Shown: positions 53,469 to 63,560, numbered from the stretch's first letter. The stretch: 64,000 nucleotides of DNA from Candidatus Bathyarchaeota archaeon (GCA_018396705.1 JAGTQZ010000004.1:62001-126000); one strand, 5' to 3'. Numbers and translations: made by a program. Notes: generated by a model from the letters alone, not told the origin.

Positions 53469-54440
53469 TTATTTTACTTTGTTAATTTCAGCTATTAAAT
53501 CTTCAATCTTGATGTAAGCCATAGACAACTGGAACGTGTCCTGTCCGTTTGGAGTTTGGTAGATGTGATAAAGCGTGTTGTTAACAATTATGCTTGTTGA
53601 ACCAGCTGGCAGTTGACTGTACTTTTCGTCATGGAAAAAGTTCTTTCCAACAATGTTCCAGCATTTGAAATCCTCCGATGAGTATAGATCGTAGCCTGTT
53701 CCGTTCCACATTCCGAGCATCATGTACCATTTTGAGTTGAAATAAAACAATGTTGGGTTTTCGAGATTGTCTATTATAACGATTTTTATGTAATTCCACC
53801 GTGTTTCAAGGGTTTTTGCGGTCGCCAGATGCACCTTGTATTTTGCGGCTGATATTAGCATGTAATAGGTATCTTCAATTTTCACTATGTATGGGTCCCA
53901 ACCAAAGTGTGGAGCCAGCGTCTGTGGCATATTTTCTATAACTAAATATCCATAATCTACGAAGGTTGACGGATTTTTGATATCTGTTCCAATAGCTAGT
54001 CCCAATCTTGCAAGGCGAGTATCTTTATGGATAATGGTGTTTTTCCAGTCGCTGTAGTACATGTAAAATTTTTCATCGTCCGGATTGTATATGCAATAAG
54101 GTGCTATTTTTCCATCCATTTGAATGGATGTGAAGCCGATAAATTCGTAGGAGAATAAATCCTTAGTCCTTAGAACACCGATAAGCCATAAGTTATCTTT
54201 TTTGAAGTAGGACGCCACAATGTAGTGATGCCCGTCCCTATCCGTGAAAACCGTGTGGTTGGGGTACCGCACAAACTCCGGGTCTTTTATGCTTTTAACA
54301 TCTTCGTCTGGCGAAATTATTACGCCGCAATAAATCCAATTCAAAGTTTTCTGTTTCACTCGAATGTAAGCTGTGATAACAGTAGCCAAAATGATAACTG
54401 CAAGGATTATTGAAATTGTAATTCTGTTAAGCGAAGCCAC
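53469..54440 (-). CDS. Membrane-anchored beta-propeller protein, GH43-like
   Basis: Protein of 323 residues with one N-terminal membrane helix (about residues 8-25), the rest outside. Repeated YYMLIS, YMMLGMW, FYMYYSDW and LYHIYQ strands and a DPEFVRYPNHTVF start resemble five-bladed propellers of the GH43/GH117/DUF glycosidase type; HFGWDPYIVKIEDTYYML contains a typical W-D-P-x blade motif. I cannot assign catalytic carboxylates. The GTG start abuts the upstream HAD gene's stop with no gap. Confidence 0.65.
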   Translation of the reverse strand: MASLNRITISIILAVIILATVITAYIRVKQKTLNWIYCGVIISPDEDVKSIKDPEFVRYPNHTVFTDRDGHHYIVASYFKKDNLWLIGVLRTKDLFSYEFIGFTSIQMDGKIAPYCIYNPDDEKFYMYYSDWKNTIIHKDTRLARLGLAIGTDIKNPSTFVDYGYLVIENMPQTLAPHFGWDPYIVKIEDTYYMLISAAKYKVHLATAKTLETRWNYIKIVIIDNLENPTLFYFNSKWYMMLGMWNGTGYDLYSSEDFKCWNIVGKNFFHDEKYSQLPAGSTSIIVNNTLYHIYQTPNGQDTFQLSMAYIKIEDLIAEINKVK

Positions 54441-55514
54441 TTATCCGAGCCTTCCTATGGCTTCGCCCCTCACGCTTTTCCGGAAACTAGTGCTCTCCTT
54501 TATCAGCCTTTCCATGTTCTCTTTCTTAACAATTTCAACGGTTGGTAATCTCCCGCTGTAAGCTTCAAAAAACATGTTTTTTATTTTCGGGCTAATCTCT
54601 AGTGTTTTCAGCGAATTATTGCTCCAAGCTTCCACAAGTTTTAGCACCCCCTCTCTGTCATATTTACAGAAAGTCTCCGCCAGCACCGCTGTAATAAGCG
54701 CATTTTCAGCCATTATAGCGATTTCAGCTTCTCTCACCGCGTATTCATTGCCGTTGAATGATATGGTTAAACCACCTTCCCGGCGAACCATTCTAAAGGC
54801 TTCCACATCTGTTATGCTATCGCCGACATAGGCGGTGTCTGAAAGGCTTAAGTCCAATTGTTCAATTATCTGCTTAACTGCTTCTGCTTTTTCGCGCCCT
54901 CCAATCGGGTTAACTTCGTTAAAGAGTTTTCCAATTTCCATTTTAGCTATTTCATCCCAGAAGATTTCATCTAAGCGTTGGATGACTTGCTTATATTTTT
55001 CTGGAAAGTCTTCAAGAGTTTTTGCACCGGATGGAATTTCGATTATGGGCATTTTGGCAATTTCCGCCGCCAGTTCCTTGAGCCTCTTTTTCTCTCTTTC
55101 TTTTAACGTGTATTTGTCGATTTCAACCTTTGTGCAATAGGCATTTTCAAACGGAAAGTTTATGGCACGACACAAAGCTTTGATATAGTGTTCGTAGCTT
55201 GTGCTTACTATGTATGCGTCAGTCACTTCCCTAATAAATCCGAGAGCTTCCTTAACCTTCGGAATCAGAACCAAGTTTTTAGCCGAAAAAACGCGCATTT
55301 TCCTATCTGTGATGCCATAAGCCTTAAGAAAAGGCAATATTAGCTTTAAGGTGTCGCCTGCCTTGTATCCACATCTTTTAAGCACATCTGCTATCACGTC
55401 GTCGTACTTGCTTATCACAGTGAAAATGTGCGCGCCATTTGGCACAAAGTAAGCTGTAAGTTCAAAGGCGTTATCGTTTTTTGAGATAGGTCCTTCACAA
55501 TCTGAAATATACAC
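54441..55514 (-). CDS. HAD-superfamily phosphatase-like protein, EhaR type
   Basis: Protein of 357 residues. Motif I is SDCEGPIS, in which the second Asp of the usual DxD is Glu; DCEGPI is characteristic of an archaeal group annotated as energy-converting hydrogenase A subunit R. Motif IV is YVGDSITDVEAF and motif II may be VSTSYEHY. The GTG start lies 8 bases after purD. Function unknown: it may be a phosphatase with altered specificity, and its position after purD suggests nucleotide metabolism. No Eha hydrogenase genes are seen here. Confidence 0.82.
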   Translation of the reverse strand: MYISDCEGPISKNDNAFELTAYFVPNGAHIFTVISKYDDVIADVLKRCGYKAGDTLKLILPFLKAYGITDRKMRVFSAKNLVLIPKVKEALGFIREVTDAYIVSTSYEHYIKALCRAINFPFENAYCTKVEIDKYTLKEREKKRLKELAAEIAKMPIIEIPSGAKTLEDFPEKYKQVIQRLDEIFWDEIAKMEIGKLFNEVNPIGGREKAEAVKQIIEQLDLSLSDTAYVGDSITDVEAFRMVRREGGLTISFNGNEYAVREAEIAIMAENALITAVLAETFCKYDREGVLKLVEAWSNNSLKTLEISPKIKNMFFEAYSGRLPTVEIVKKENMERLIKESTSFRKSVRGEAIGRLG

Positions 55515-55522
55515 CTTGTTTT

Positions 55523-56935
55523 TTAATCTCGTTTCCGAAGTTCCTCCATGTGGTGAATGCTTTTTTCTATGTGTTGTTTCGAGGCTATATCAGTCCTATG
55601 CCAAAGGGCACCACCCCTTATGGCGTTTACACCTTCCAAGGAAATATTTCTAGCAGCTTCTATGCTATCATCTATACCGACGACACAAACAGTCCGCGAC
55701 TTTAACGCATAAAATTCATTCCCACGGATTTCCATAGACGCAGGATAAACGCGGATTCTGTCACCATATTTCCTACTTAGCTCGTACGCTTTCATCAAAT
55801 CCACGGGGGCACCGATTTCCGCCTTGTTGACACGGTCTGGAAAAACCTCTCCGAACCCACCGTAGTTTGGCGGCACCTTATAGGTTACAACCGTGGCTTT
55901 TTTCTCAATTTTTACGCTAGTCAAATTTCCCTCAAGGATTTTGAAGCATACGTCGACAAAATCGTCTTTTAAGATTGGCAGGATATTTATTATCTCCGGG
56001 TCTCCTGGGCGACTGTTATTTTCAAGGATTTTAGGTTGCTTTCCCGTGTGCATAAACGCCACATAAAATGGAATGCCACGCAGTGCTTGGTTATTGTTGG
56101 CTTTCCACTTTTCAAAAATCCTGTTTACAATTGATATTTCTTTCTCTCGATCAGCCGCTGTCATGAAGGGCAAGATATCATTCGCATCTTTATAGGAGCC
56201 CATTCCTCCGGTGTTTGGTCCTTTATCTCCGTCAAAGGCGCGTTTGTAATCGCGGGTCTCTGGCAGCGGTACCAAATGTTTACCATCGCAGAAAGCCTGA
56301 AAACTGGACTCCTCCCCCTCTATCTTCTCTTCAACTATGACCGCGCCATGTTTCAAGTTTTCCCAAAAATGTTCAAAAAGTTGTTCGCGGGTTGTGAAGT
56401 GATCCCCCCAGACACCTACACCCTTACCTGCCGCGGGTTTATCTGGCTTAACAACTGCTGTATTGTCAAGTTCGTCAAGCCATTTGTAAAGAGCCTTTTT
56501 GGCATCGTCCCTCGTTCTATAATCCTCCGGCTGGAAGACTTTGAAACGCGGGTTAACCTCTGGCACCGTTTCTTGGAAAAGTAGACGTTGCTGAACTTTA
56601 CTGGCTTCTATAGCATACTCCTTTGTTGGACAAATCATGGGTATGCCAGTACGCTTCTCTACAATATCGCGAACCCCTTCAATTATAGGCTTTTCTGGGC
56701 CAACAATGCCGAAATCTATCTTGTCCTTGTTGGCCTCGGCGAACTTGCATATATCCTCCACGTTCAAGTCTGGGATAACAACATGCGCTGTAGCTTTCTT
56801 CACGTTGAAGGGGTTTCGCTGTTTATCCACCACATAAACTTCCACGTTATAATTAGTGCTTCTTGTGAATGCGTCGACCATAGCAGCTTCCCGCGCCCCA
56901 TATGAAACAACAAGCACACCGACTTTCTCTACCAT
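55523..56935 (-). CDS. purD: Phosphoribosylamine-glycine ligase (GAR synthetase)
   Basis: Second purine step: ATP-grasp ligation of glycine to phosphoribosylamine. NTAVVKPDKPAAGKGVGVWGDHF, HGAVIVEEKIEGEESSFQAFCDGKHLVPLPETRDYKR and GPNTGGMGSY are PurD hallmarks, and LENNSRPGDPEI binds metal. Length 470 is slightly larger than typical bacterial PurD. It forms an operon with the HAD-type gene and a propeller-protein gene downstream; purF lies 45 bases upstream on the same strand. Confidence 0.93.
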   Translation of the reverse strand: MVEKVGVLVVSYGAREAAMVDAFTRSTNYNVEVYVVDKQRNPFNVKKATAHVVIPDLNVEDICKFAEANKDKIDFGIVGPEKPIIEGVRDIVEKRTGIPMICPTKEYAIEASKVQQRLLFQETVPEVNPRFKVFQPEDYRTRDDAKKALYKWLDELDNTAVVKPDKPAAGKGVGVWGDHFTTREQLFEHFWENLKHGAVIVEEKIEGEESSFQAFCDGKHLVPLPETRDYKRAFDGDKGPNTGGMGSYKDANDILPFMTAADREKEISIVNRIFEKWKANNNQALRGIPFYVAFMHTGKQPKILENNSRPGDPEIINILPILKDDFVDVCFKILEGNLTSVKIEKKATVVTYKVPPNYGGFGEVFPDRVNKAEIGAPVDLMKAYELSRKYGDRIRVYPASMEIRGNEFYALKSRTVCVVGIDDSIEAARNISLEGVNAIRGGALWHRTDIASKQHIEKSIHHMEELRKRD

Positions 56936-56980
56936 AGTCCACCCACCTTTAAACGCTAATCCCTAAGCCTTTAATCTTTT

Positions 56981-58489
56981 TTATCCACCGCTCTCGCTGA
57001 AAAGCTCCGGGGTCTCATAAAGTCTCCCCGTTTCTTCGTGCCCTTCTAGAAACCTTTTCCTCATCTCGTTGGCAATTTTTTGGGCTAGTGGTGTTGGATA
57101 TTCACCTGTCAAGCATCCAAGACATAACTCATCCCTCTTGAAGCCGGTTGCTCTCACAAGCCCGTCAATTGACTGGTAACATACAGCATCTGCCCCTATC
57201 ATCTTGGCGACCTCCTCAGACGTATACTTAGCGCCTATGAGCTGGCTGTAAGTTGCCATATCTATTCCGTAGAAACATGGCCCAATTATGCGTGGAAACG
57301 TTATAAACATGTAAATTTTTTTGGCGCCCATTCTTCGGAGTTTTTCAATGGTGACTTTTGTCGTGTCTCCTCTCACGATGCTATCGTCTACCACGATGAC
57401 TTTCTTCCCTTTAATTTTGGAAGCCAAGATGTTAATCTTCTTATCAATAGTGGCGTAACGTTCCTTCTCTAGGAGAATGAAGGCACGCTCCGTTACATAC
57501 CGGTGTCTTCTTGTGGCTCTTTCCCATCTAAGACCAGACTCTTCATGCACCCCAAAAGCCGCGTCATCTCCGGTTTCAGGCATTGAAATCACCATGTCCG
57601 CGTCCTTTACAATATCCGGGTTTTCTTTGACAAGGTTTCTGCCGAACTCCTCGCGAATTTCGTAGACGTATTTACTATTAAAGAAGGAGTCAGGCCTGGC
57701 AAAATAGGCAAATTCAAAAGCGCAGAAAGCCTTACGGCCACTTATTAGCCGTGTTTTTTCAAAACCTTTTTCTGAAACGGTCACAAGCTCGCCTGGTTCA
57801 AGCTCAAAGTCTCTGATGAAACCGTTTATATCCAAGCCCACGGTTTCAGATGAAAAAGCACGGATGTCCCCGTCTGGACTGTGACCAGCGCATAAAGGCC
57901 TTATACCATGTGGATCTTTGAAGGCGAAAAACTTTCCATCCTTAGTTATTCCCGCAACTGAAAAGGCTCCTTCAATCTCTTTCATGCATGCTTCAACAGC
58001 ATCTTCTAGATTTTTCCGTCTTAACAACTCCGCAAGCAATTTACGACATATTAAGTCGGCATCACATTCATAAATAAAATTTGGAAAATCTTTACAAATC
58101 GCTTTTTTAAGCTGAGCTGTGTTGACAACATTCCCATTAAAAGAGATAGCAAGCTTAAAACCATTCTTAGAAGCTGTAGCAGGCTGAGTTCCCGCCAAAA
58201 GCGACTTTTCATCAGTTTTTCCAGAAGTTGTATATCTAACATTTCCGATTCCTATGTGCCCTGGCAAACGCCCAAACCATTCATGGAGGGCGCTTGCCCT
58301 TATTTTCGGAATAAGATCCAAACTTCTGTAGACATAAAATTCACCATCTAGAAACGTGAGGAAACCGTGGGACTGATGGCCCCTATGATTCTGTGCCCTC
58401 AACCCCCAGTAAATAAACGGGAATACCAGTTGCTTCCTAAAGCTTAAGGCGCCGAAGACACCGCACGCTATTTTAGGATGCTCTCCCAT
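56981..58489 (-). CDS. purF: Amidophosphoribosyltransferase
   Basis: First committed purine step: PRPP plus glutamine gives phosphoribosylamine. The N-terminal nucleophile is Cys9 (MGEHPKIA-CGVFGA), so a short propeptide is expected to be removed. The PRPP loop is VIVVDDSIVRGDTTK. Four Cys positions match the Fe-S-cluster type known from Bacillus PurF (FCAFEFAYFARPDS, PCFYGIDM, CLGCLTGEYP). At 502 residues it is normal length. A TTGATAAA box at about 58512-58520 precedes the ATG by 24-31 bases, consistent with a leaderless start. Confidence 0.95.
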   Translation of the reverse strand: MGEHPKIACGVFGALSFRKQLVFPFIYWGLRAQNHRGHQSHGFLTFLDGEFYVYRSLDLIPKIRASALHEWFGRLPGHIGIGNVRYTTSGKTDEKSLLAGTQPATASKNGFKLAISFNGNVVNTAQLKKAICKDFPNFIYECDADLICRKLLAELLRRKNLEDAVEACMKEIEGAFSVAGITKDGKFFAFKDPHGIRPLCAGHSPDGDIRAFSSETVGLDINGFIRDFELEPGELVTVSEKGFEKTRLISGRKAFCAFEFAYFARPDSFFNSKYVYEIREEFGRNLVKENPDIVKDADMVISMPETGDDAAFGVHEESGLRWERATRRHRYVTERAFILLEKERYATIDKKINILASKIKGKKVIVVDDSIVRGDTTKVTIEKLRRMGAKKIYMFITFPRIIGPCFYGIDMATYSQLIGAKYTSEEVAKMIGADAVCYQSIDGLVRATGFKRDELCLGCLTGEYPTPLAQKIANEMRKRFLEGHEETGRLYETPELFSESGG

Positions 58490-58666
58490 GTCAGTGATAA
58501 AAGTGGTAGTTCTTTATCAACTTTTAGAACAATTTCAAATAAAAGGCACAATGGCTTTCAATGTCTTGGAAAAACTTTGAGAGCGCGAAAACAGAGAGTT
58601 ATGCTGTTTAAAAATTTAAGTAGACATCATTCTAAGAAGTTGCTACCATAAGAATTGATGCCAAAA

Positions 58667-59986
58667 TTATGGTGTGAGCCTGAATTTATCTCTAGGATAT
58701 AATGTGACTTCCCTTATGTTTCTCTTACCAGTCAACATCATTGTGAGTCTCTCTAAACCTATAGCCCAGCCGGCATGGGGCGGCATACCATAATCAAAAG
58801 CTTGCAGGTGGTATTTGAAAGATTCTGGATTCAGTCCCTTCTCTTTTAGGCGTTCTATTAGGAGTTCTTTTGAAGCTATTCTCGTCCCACCGGAAGCAAG
58901 TTCAATCCAGCTCCACATGAGGTCGAATCCTTCGCATAGTTCCGGGTTGTCATCTTTGGGTTTTATATAAAAAGCCTTTGAGCGCGTTGGCCAATCCGTT
59001 ATAAAGTAGAAGTATGGATGAATTTTGCCTAATGTTCTGAAGGCTGGTGTCGGTATGTCCCCACCCCATGGGATTTCCACTCCTTCTCGTCTCAAATCTT
59101 CTAAAACCATATCATATGTTAAACGTTTAAAGGGTATTTCAGGCACTTCGAGCTGATAATTCAGCAAAGCTAACTCTTTACGACATTTATCACTAACTAC
59201 CTTACACGTGTGCTGCATTAGCCGCTCCAGCAACTGCATGACATCTTCAGCCGTTACAAAAGCTTGCTCAATGTCTATGGACACAAATTCGCTTAGATGT
59301 CTACGGGTGTGAGATTCCTCAGCTCTAAAAAATGGCCCTATTTCAAGAACCTTCTCTAAACTCATCACAAGCTGTTCCTTATACAGTTGAGGACTTTGAG
59401 CAAGAAAAGCTTTCCTTTCGAAATAATCTAATTGAAACAGTGCTGCCCCGCCTTCAGTAGCTGAGGCAATTATGCGGGGAGTGTGGACCTCTATAAAGCC
59501 TCTTTCAAAGAGGAAGTCTCGAATTGCCTCAACAGCTGTGTGTTGAATTTTAAAAATTGCCACGTTCTCTTCACGGCAAAGATCCAATGCGCGAGCGTCT
59601 AAGCGAGCATCAAGTCTCGCATGCACTTTTCCGGTTATGTCGATGGGCAATTGCGGTGACGCTGGGCTGAGAATTTTTATTTGCTTCGGTATTACTTCGA
59701 CTCCTCTAGGAGTCTTATCAGTTTTCTTCACAACCCCCCTTACACCAATGCTGAATCTTCTCTGTAAAATGTCTGTTTTCGATAAAACTTCGACGCCAAC
59801 GTTTTTTCGTGGCACCGTTATTTGGACAGTGCCCTCTCTGTCTTGCAATATTATGAATCGGATACCGCCTAAATCTCTAATTTCCTGAACCCATCCGAAG
59901 AGAGTGACCTCTTGCCCGTCATTTTCTGGTTTCACATCTACAGAGTAGTGAGTTCTACGCCAGTCTCCAATAACATCCACTTTCAT
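58667..59986 (-). CDS. aspS: Aspartyl-tRNA synthetase, archaeal type
   Basis: Charges tRNA-Asp. An N-terminal OB-fold anticodon domain (VTLFGWVQEIRDLGGIRFIILQDREG) is followed by a class II core with motif 2 FFRAEESHTRRHLSEF and motif 3 AGWAIGLERLTMML. The 440 or so residues and lack of the bacterial insertion mark the archaeal/eukaryotic form, which may or may not be discriminating against tRNA-Asn. ATG 59986 is chosen; a GTG at 59995 is in frame and equally without a clear ribosome site. The KH protein gene lies just upstream. Confidence 0.95.
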   Translation of the reverse strand: MKVDVIGDWRRTHYSVDVKPENDGQEVTLFGWVQEIRDLGGIRFIILQDREGTVQITVPRKNVGVEVLSKTDILQRRFSIGVRGVVKKTDKTPRGVEVIPKQIKILSPASPQLPIDITGKVHARLDARLDARALDLCREENVAIFKIQHTAVEAIRDFLFERGFIEVHTPRIIASATEGGAALFQLDYFERKAFLAQSPQLYKEQLVMSLEKVLEIGPFFRAEESHTRRHLSEFVSIDIEQAFVTAEDVMQLLERLMQHTCKVVSDKCRKELALLNYQLEVPEIPFKRLTYDMVLEDLRREGVEIPWGGDIPTPAFRTLGKIHPYFYFITDWPTRSKAFYIKPKDDNPELCEGFDLMWSWIELASGGTRIASKELLIERLKEKGLNPESFKYHLQAFDYGMPPHAGWAIGLERLTMMLTGKRNIREVTLYPRDKFRLTP

Positions 59987-60006
59987 TAACTTCACACGGC
60001 TTCAAG

Positions 60007-60516
60007 CTAATCTGTAAACTCTATACGTAACGTCATGTTGCGAACTTTACGAGCAATTTCCTTTAAAGCCTTCACGTCGAACGGAGGTTGTTTGCCACCC
60101 TTCTTTCTCAAAATCACCCTAGTTTCTGTTGATCCGTCCGGCAACCAAATAGTGTTTATTGTGACTATGCTCAACGGGGCAAACAAATCTTCTAAAAATT
60201 TTCTGTCGTCAACCCCATACTCTAAAACACGAATTGATTTTCCAGTTTTCTCTCCCAATGCTTTAACTATTTTCCCACCATGACCAAGAAGACGCGGGAC
60301 GTCCCCTTTACCGACAAGTATGGCCAGGGTTTTCCCAGCGTCTACCGCCTTAAAAAAACTAACGTTTTGAAGGGAAGGGTAAGTTTCCTCCAAAGATAAA
60401 AGTAACCGAGCGATCTTCAAATCTAATTCTGTCACTTCTCCAGACTTAACTTTTTCCGAACATTTTTGACATAGGATTCCACTTTTTAAGCAGAAACTGC
60501 ATAGTGCTGTTTTCAC
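60007..60516 (-). CDS. Zinc-ribbon plus KH-domain protein, NusA-like
   Basis: A protein of 169 residues with an N-terminal zinc-ribbon-like part (CSFCLKSGILCQKC) and a KH RNA-binding domain whose GxxG loop is GHGGKIVKAL. It is commonly found beside aspS in archaea and may act in transcription or translation. GTG 60516 is chosen because GGAGGG lies about 10 bases upstream (60527-60532); a TTG at 60537 would place that site inside the gene. The C-terminal ends in a second small beta-helix part, ALKEIARKVRNMTLRIEFTD. Confidence 0.87.
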   Translation of the reverse strand: MKTALCSFCLKSGILCQKCSEKVKSGEVTELDLKIARLLLSLEETYPSLQNVSFFKAVDAGKTLAILVGKGDVPRLLGHGGKIVKALGEKTGKSIRVLEYGVDDRKFLEDLFAPLSIVTINTIWLPDGSTETRVILRKKGGKQPPFDVKALKEIARKVRNMTLRIEFTD

Positions 60517-60589
60517 CTGTGAAAGCGCCCTCCACAAATAAAGGAGGGGCGGCGGAGCCTCGAAACGTTGTGTAATTGTTGTTAATGTT

Positions 60590-60868
60590 TTAGCGTTCCA
60601 GTGTTATTTCAATAGTGCTAACGTTTGTGGGCGTGCCACCCTCTTCTCTGGGTGCCACTGTTTCAGTCCCAATGCCCACTTTCTTTATTTTAACATCCGG
60701 TAGGAATCGACGTCTCACGACTTCAACAACATCCACAGCGCGGCTTATGGCTCTTCCTCTGGCTTTGATGTTTACTTCTTTTGCTCCGCCGTGGAAGAGG
60801 GTTATGCAAGCCAGTACATAGTTCATTACTGGCTTCTTCCCGATCAACACTGAGTTGCTTTCAGACAT
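60590..60868 (-). CDS. albA: DNA/RNA-binding protein Alba
   Basis: Archaeal chromatin and RNA-binding protein of 92 residues. [44 protein letters not shown] is the conserved Alba fold, with the Lys pair that is acetylated in Sulfolobus. ATG 60868 follows GAGGCGGT at about 60875-60882; an in-frame start nine codons earlier lacks that. A promoter-like box lies at 60926-60936. Confidence 0.95.
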   Translation of the reverse strand: MSESNSVLIGKKPVMNYVLACITLFHGGAKEVNIKARGRAISRAVDVVEVVRRRFLPDVKIKKVGIGTETVAPREEGGTPTNVSTIEITLER

Positions 60869-60925
60869 CTGCACCGCCTCACTCCTTGTTCTCACATTCT
60901 TTATAGCTTCATAACCTTTTTTACC

Positions 60926-60936
60926 GATAAATAAAT
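60926..60936 (-). promoter_or_regulatory. TATA box for albA
   Basis: On the minus strand ATTTATTTATC lies about 58-68 bases before the Alba ATG; a leader of about 35 bases would contain the ribosome site. Confidence 0.4.
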
Positions 60937-61056
60937 ATGTTACGGTAAAAATTTTAGTTTGCCCATATCCTTAAACAATAGTAGTTTTAAATCATGGAAA
61001 TCCGTCAAACTGGTTAAATGTCAACTTCCCGAACTATGGTTTCTTGCTTAAAGAAG

Positions 61057-61064
61057 TTTTATAG
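61057..61064 (+). promoter_or_regulatory. TATA box for sucCD
   Basis: TTTTATAG lies 55-62 bases before the sucC ATG; the leader is purine-rich with GGGGTGG at about 61089-61095. Confidence 0.45.
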
Positions 61065-61118
61065 GTGTTGTCTGAAGTTAAAGGATTAGGGGTGGAAAGG
61101 GAAAGGCTGCGTCGTTAA

Positions 61119-62282
61119 ATGAAGCTTCTGGAGTATGAAGCCAAAAAAATCCTGAAAAAACATGGGGTCCCGATACCCAGAGGGAGTCTAGCAATAAACC
61201 CTGTTGAAGCTCGAGAAGTATCTAAAACACTAAAACCCCCGTTTGTTGTTAAGGCGCAAGTTCCCGTGGCTGGTAGAGGGAAAGCCGGTGGGATACTCTT
61301 TGTGGGATCGACTGCGGAAGTTGAAAAAGCTGCTGAAACACTCTTAAACTCGAAAATAAAGGGAATCCTAGTTCGGAGCGTATTGGTTGAGGAGAGAGTT
61401 TACACTCAAAAAGAACTTTACTTTGGAATGACTGTTGACAGACTTAACAAATCATACGTAATTGTTGGGGCAACTGAAGGCGGAATGGATATAGAGGATG
61501 TTGCGGAAAAAATGCCTGAGAAAATTTTGCGTTTTCCAGTGGATCCGCTGTATGGTTTTCAACCATATCACGCCAGACAAATGGCAAAACGCATGGGATA
61601 CTTCGGAAACAAGCTTTTAACACTTGCAAAAATTTTTCACGGCATATATAAGACTGGAATTGAATGCGACGCAGAATTAATTGAAACAAACCCCTTAGCT
61701 GAAACCTCTGAAGGAAACTTTGTGGCTGTAGATGCTAGAATAATAATCGACGATAATGCCTTGTTCCGTCACTCGGAATTAAAGGAGAGACCTCAGGACG
61801 GAGAATTTTCACCAGAGGAAATTGAAGCAGCTAAAAATGGTTTGGTTTACATTAAACTTGATGGAAACATAGGTGTGATAGGCAACGGTGCCGGGCTTGT
61901 GATGGCAACACTGGACACTATACACCTTTACGGTGGGAAACCGGCAAACTTCCTAGATATAGGCGGAGGGGCTCCCCCCGAGAAAATAGTTACAGCCTTG
62001 CGGATAGTGCTTTCTAACACAAATGTGAAAACACTTGTTGTGAATATTGTGGGCGGAATAACAAGATGCGACGAGGTTGCAGAAGGCATTATTCAAGCAA
62101 AAGAAAAACTTAGAATAGAAAAACCAATGGTGGTTCGGCTGGTGGGTGCAAACGAAGAAGAGGGAAAGCGAATGCTAACAGAAGCTGGAATACATGTGTT
62201 AGCTAGCATGGAAGAGGCAGCGCAACAAGTTGTAGAAATAGCCAAAAAATTTGAAAAGAATGGGAACACCTCATGGGGATAA
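61119..62282 (+). CDS. sucC: Succinyl-CoA synthetase (ADP-forming) beta subunit
   Basis: Beta subunit of the reversible succinyl-CoA/succinate + ATP enzyme. [22 protein letters not shown] and [21 protein letters not shown] are the ATP-grasp start, and [35 protein letters not shown] the ligase core. At 387 residues it is the usual length. The alpha-subunit gene overlaps by 10 bases. It could harvest ATP from succinyl-CoA made by KorABC. Confidence 0.94.
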   Translation: MKLLEYEAKKILKKHGVPIPRGSLAINPVEAREVSKTLKPPFVVKAQVPVAGRGKAGGILFVGSTAEVEKAAETLLNSKIKGILVRSVLVEERVYTQKELYFGMTVDRLNKSYVIVGATEGGMDIEDVAEKMPEKILRFPVDPLYGFQPYHARQMAKRMGYFGNKLLTLAKIFHGIYKTGIECDAELIETNPLAETSEGNFVAVDARIIIDDNALFRHSELKERPQDGEFSPEEIEAAKNGLVYIKLDGNIGVIGNGAGLVMATLDTIHLYGGKPANFLDIGGGAPPEKIVTALRIVLSNTNVKTLVVNIVGGITRCDEVAEGIIQAKEKLRIEKPMVVRLVGANEEEGKRMLTEAGIHVLASMEEAAQQVVEIAKKFEKNGNTSWG

Positions 62283-63184
62283 TAGTTGGAAGAGAAACAA
62301 GGGCAATAGTACAAGGCATAACTGGAACACAAGGAAGGTTCCACACAAAACTAATGCTTGAATACGGAACAAAAATAGTAGCAGGTGTAACTCCTGGTAA
62401 GGGAGGAGCAACTGTCCACGGAATCCCTGTTTACGACACCGTCGAAGAAGCTTTGGAAAGACATGAAGCGAACGCTTCAATAATTTTTGTTCCAGCTCCT
62501 TTAGCATCTGATGCTGCCTTAGAAGCTTTGGAGAATGAAGTAAAAACAGTCGTTATAATAACGGAGCACATTCCGATTAAAGATACTATAAACATTATGG
62601 CTTATGCCAGACGCGCAGGCGCTACAGTAATCGGTCCCAACACGCCGGGAATAATAACTCCTGGACAATGTAAGCTTGGAATAATGCCGGCTCACATTTT
62701 CAAGCCCGGGAAGATAGGTATTATCTCAAGGAGCGGAACGTTAACTTACGAGATAGCTGCAGAGTTGACCAAAAGAGAGTCAGGGCAGTCTACATGTATC
62801 GGTTTAGGCGGGGATCCCATAGTTGGTTTAAATTTTATTGACGTTCTAAAGCTTTTCGAAAAAGACACGCAAACAGAAGCTGTGATATTGATAGGTGAAA
62901 TAGGAGGGAACTTAGAAGAAGCAACAGCTGAATACATAGTTAAAGAAAAATATCCTAAGCCAGTCGTAGCTTTCGTGACCGGACGCATGGCGCCGCCGGG
63001 AAAACGTATGGGTCATGCAGGAGCGATAGTAATGGGAAAAACCGGAACTGCTGAAAGTAAAATCGAAGCCTTCAAGAAGGCTGGTGTTGAGGTTGCTGAA
63101 AAACCAAGCGATGTCGTTTCCCTACTAAAAAACTACTTAAGCGTTAAACAAAGAAATTGGGACTACAGCAAAAAGTATATCTAG
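62273..63184 (+). CDS. sucD: Succinyl-CoA synthetase (ADP-forming) alpha subunit
   Basis: CoA-binding alpha subunit, 303 residues. [37 protein letters not shown] is the CoA site and [11 protein letters not shown] holds the phosphorylated His. [19 protein letters not shown] and [12 protein letters not shown] are further family blocks. The start overlaps the end of sucC by 10 bases. Other acyl-CoA synthetases share this fold, but the separate alpha and beta subunits of normal length favour SucCD. Confidence 0.94.
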   Translation: MGIIVGRETRAIVQGITGTQGRFHTKLMLEYGTKIVAGVTPGKGGATVHGIPVYDTVEEALERHEANASIIFVPAPLASDAALEALENEVKTVVIITEHIPIKDTINIMAYARRAGATVIGPNTPGIITPGQCKLGIMPAHIFKPGKIGIISRSGTLTYEIAAELTKRESGQSTCIGLGGDPIVGLNFIDVLKLFEKDTQTEAVILIGEIGGNLEEATAEYIVKEKYPKPVVAFVTGRMAPPGKRMGHAGAIVMGKTGTAESKIEAFKKAGVEVAEKPSDVVSLLKNYLSVKQRNWDYSKKYI

Positions 63185-63222
63185 ATGGTGTTCCGTGTGT
63201 TGTAGCTGCAGAGGGCTAAACA

Positions 63223-63384
63223 ATGCCAATATTAGACCCGTTTAAAAAAACACTAGCCCAGCAGCGTAGGCTTTATGTAAAAATCTGTAGAGAATGTGGC
63301 GCAAGAAATGCCACAACAGCAGTTAAATGTAGAAGATGTCGTAGTAAAAACCTTCGCTGGAAGAAAAGAGAAATAATTAAGTAA
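63223..63384 (+). CDS. rpl40e: Ribosomal protein L40e
   Basis: A 53-residue ribosomal protein, too short for routine gene calling. It starts MPILDPFKKTLAQQRRLYVK and has a zinc finger CRECG...CRRC, the L40e pattern in archaea (which carry it without the ubiquitin fusion of eukaryotes). GAGGG lies 8 bases before the ATG. It follows sucD by 38 bases. Confidence 0.92.
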   Translation: MPILDPFKKTLAQQRRLYVKICRECGARNATTAVKCRRCRSKNLRWKKREIIK

Positions 63385-63500
63385 ACAGTTTCTTTAAAAT
63401 TTCACATATGCTTACACTTATATTTTACAAGAAAAATTCTAAAAAGCATATTAACTTACAGTTTACAACAAACCATTTACTTGTTTTGAGGTGTACTATA

Positions 63501-63560
63501 GTGTCTTGCAAGAAGAAAACAACCAAAAAGAAGACTAAGGAAGAAGAAAAAAAGAAGTGA
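63501..63560 (+). CDS. Possible 19-residue lysine-rich microprotein
   Basis: A tiny open frame, GTG start, product rich in Lys with few other residues (MSCKKKTTKKK then KTKEEEKKK). GAGGTG at 63488-63493 lies 7 bases before it, a good ribosome-site distance. It stands alone in a gap between rpl40e and the DUF116 gene. The length is small enough for chance, and A-rich sequence alone gives Lys codons, so this is a weak call. Confidence 0.3.
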   Translation: MSCKKKTTKKKTKEEEKKK

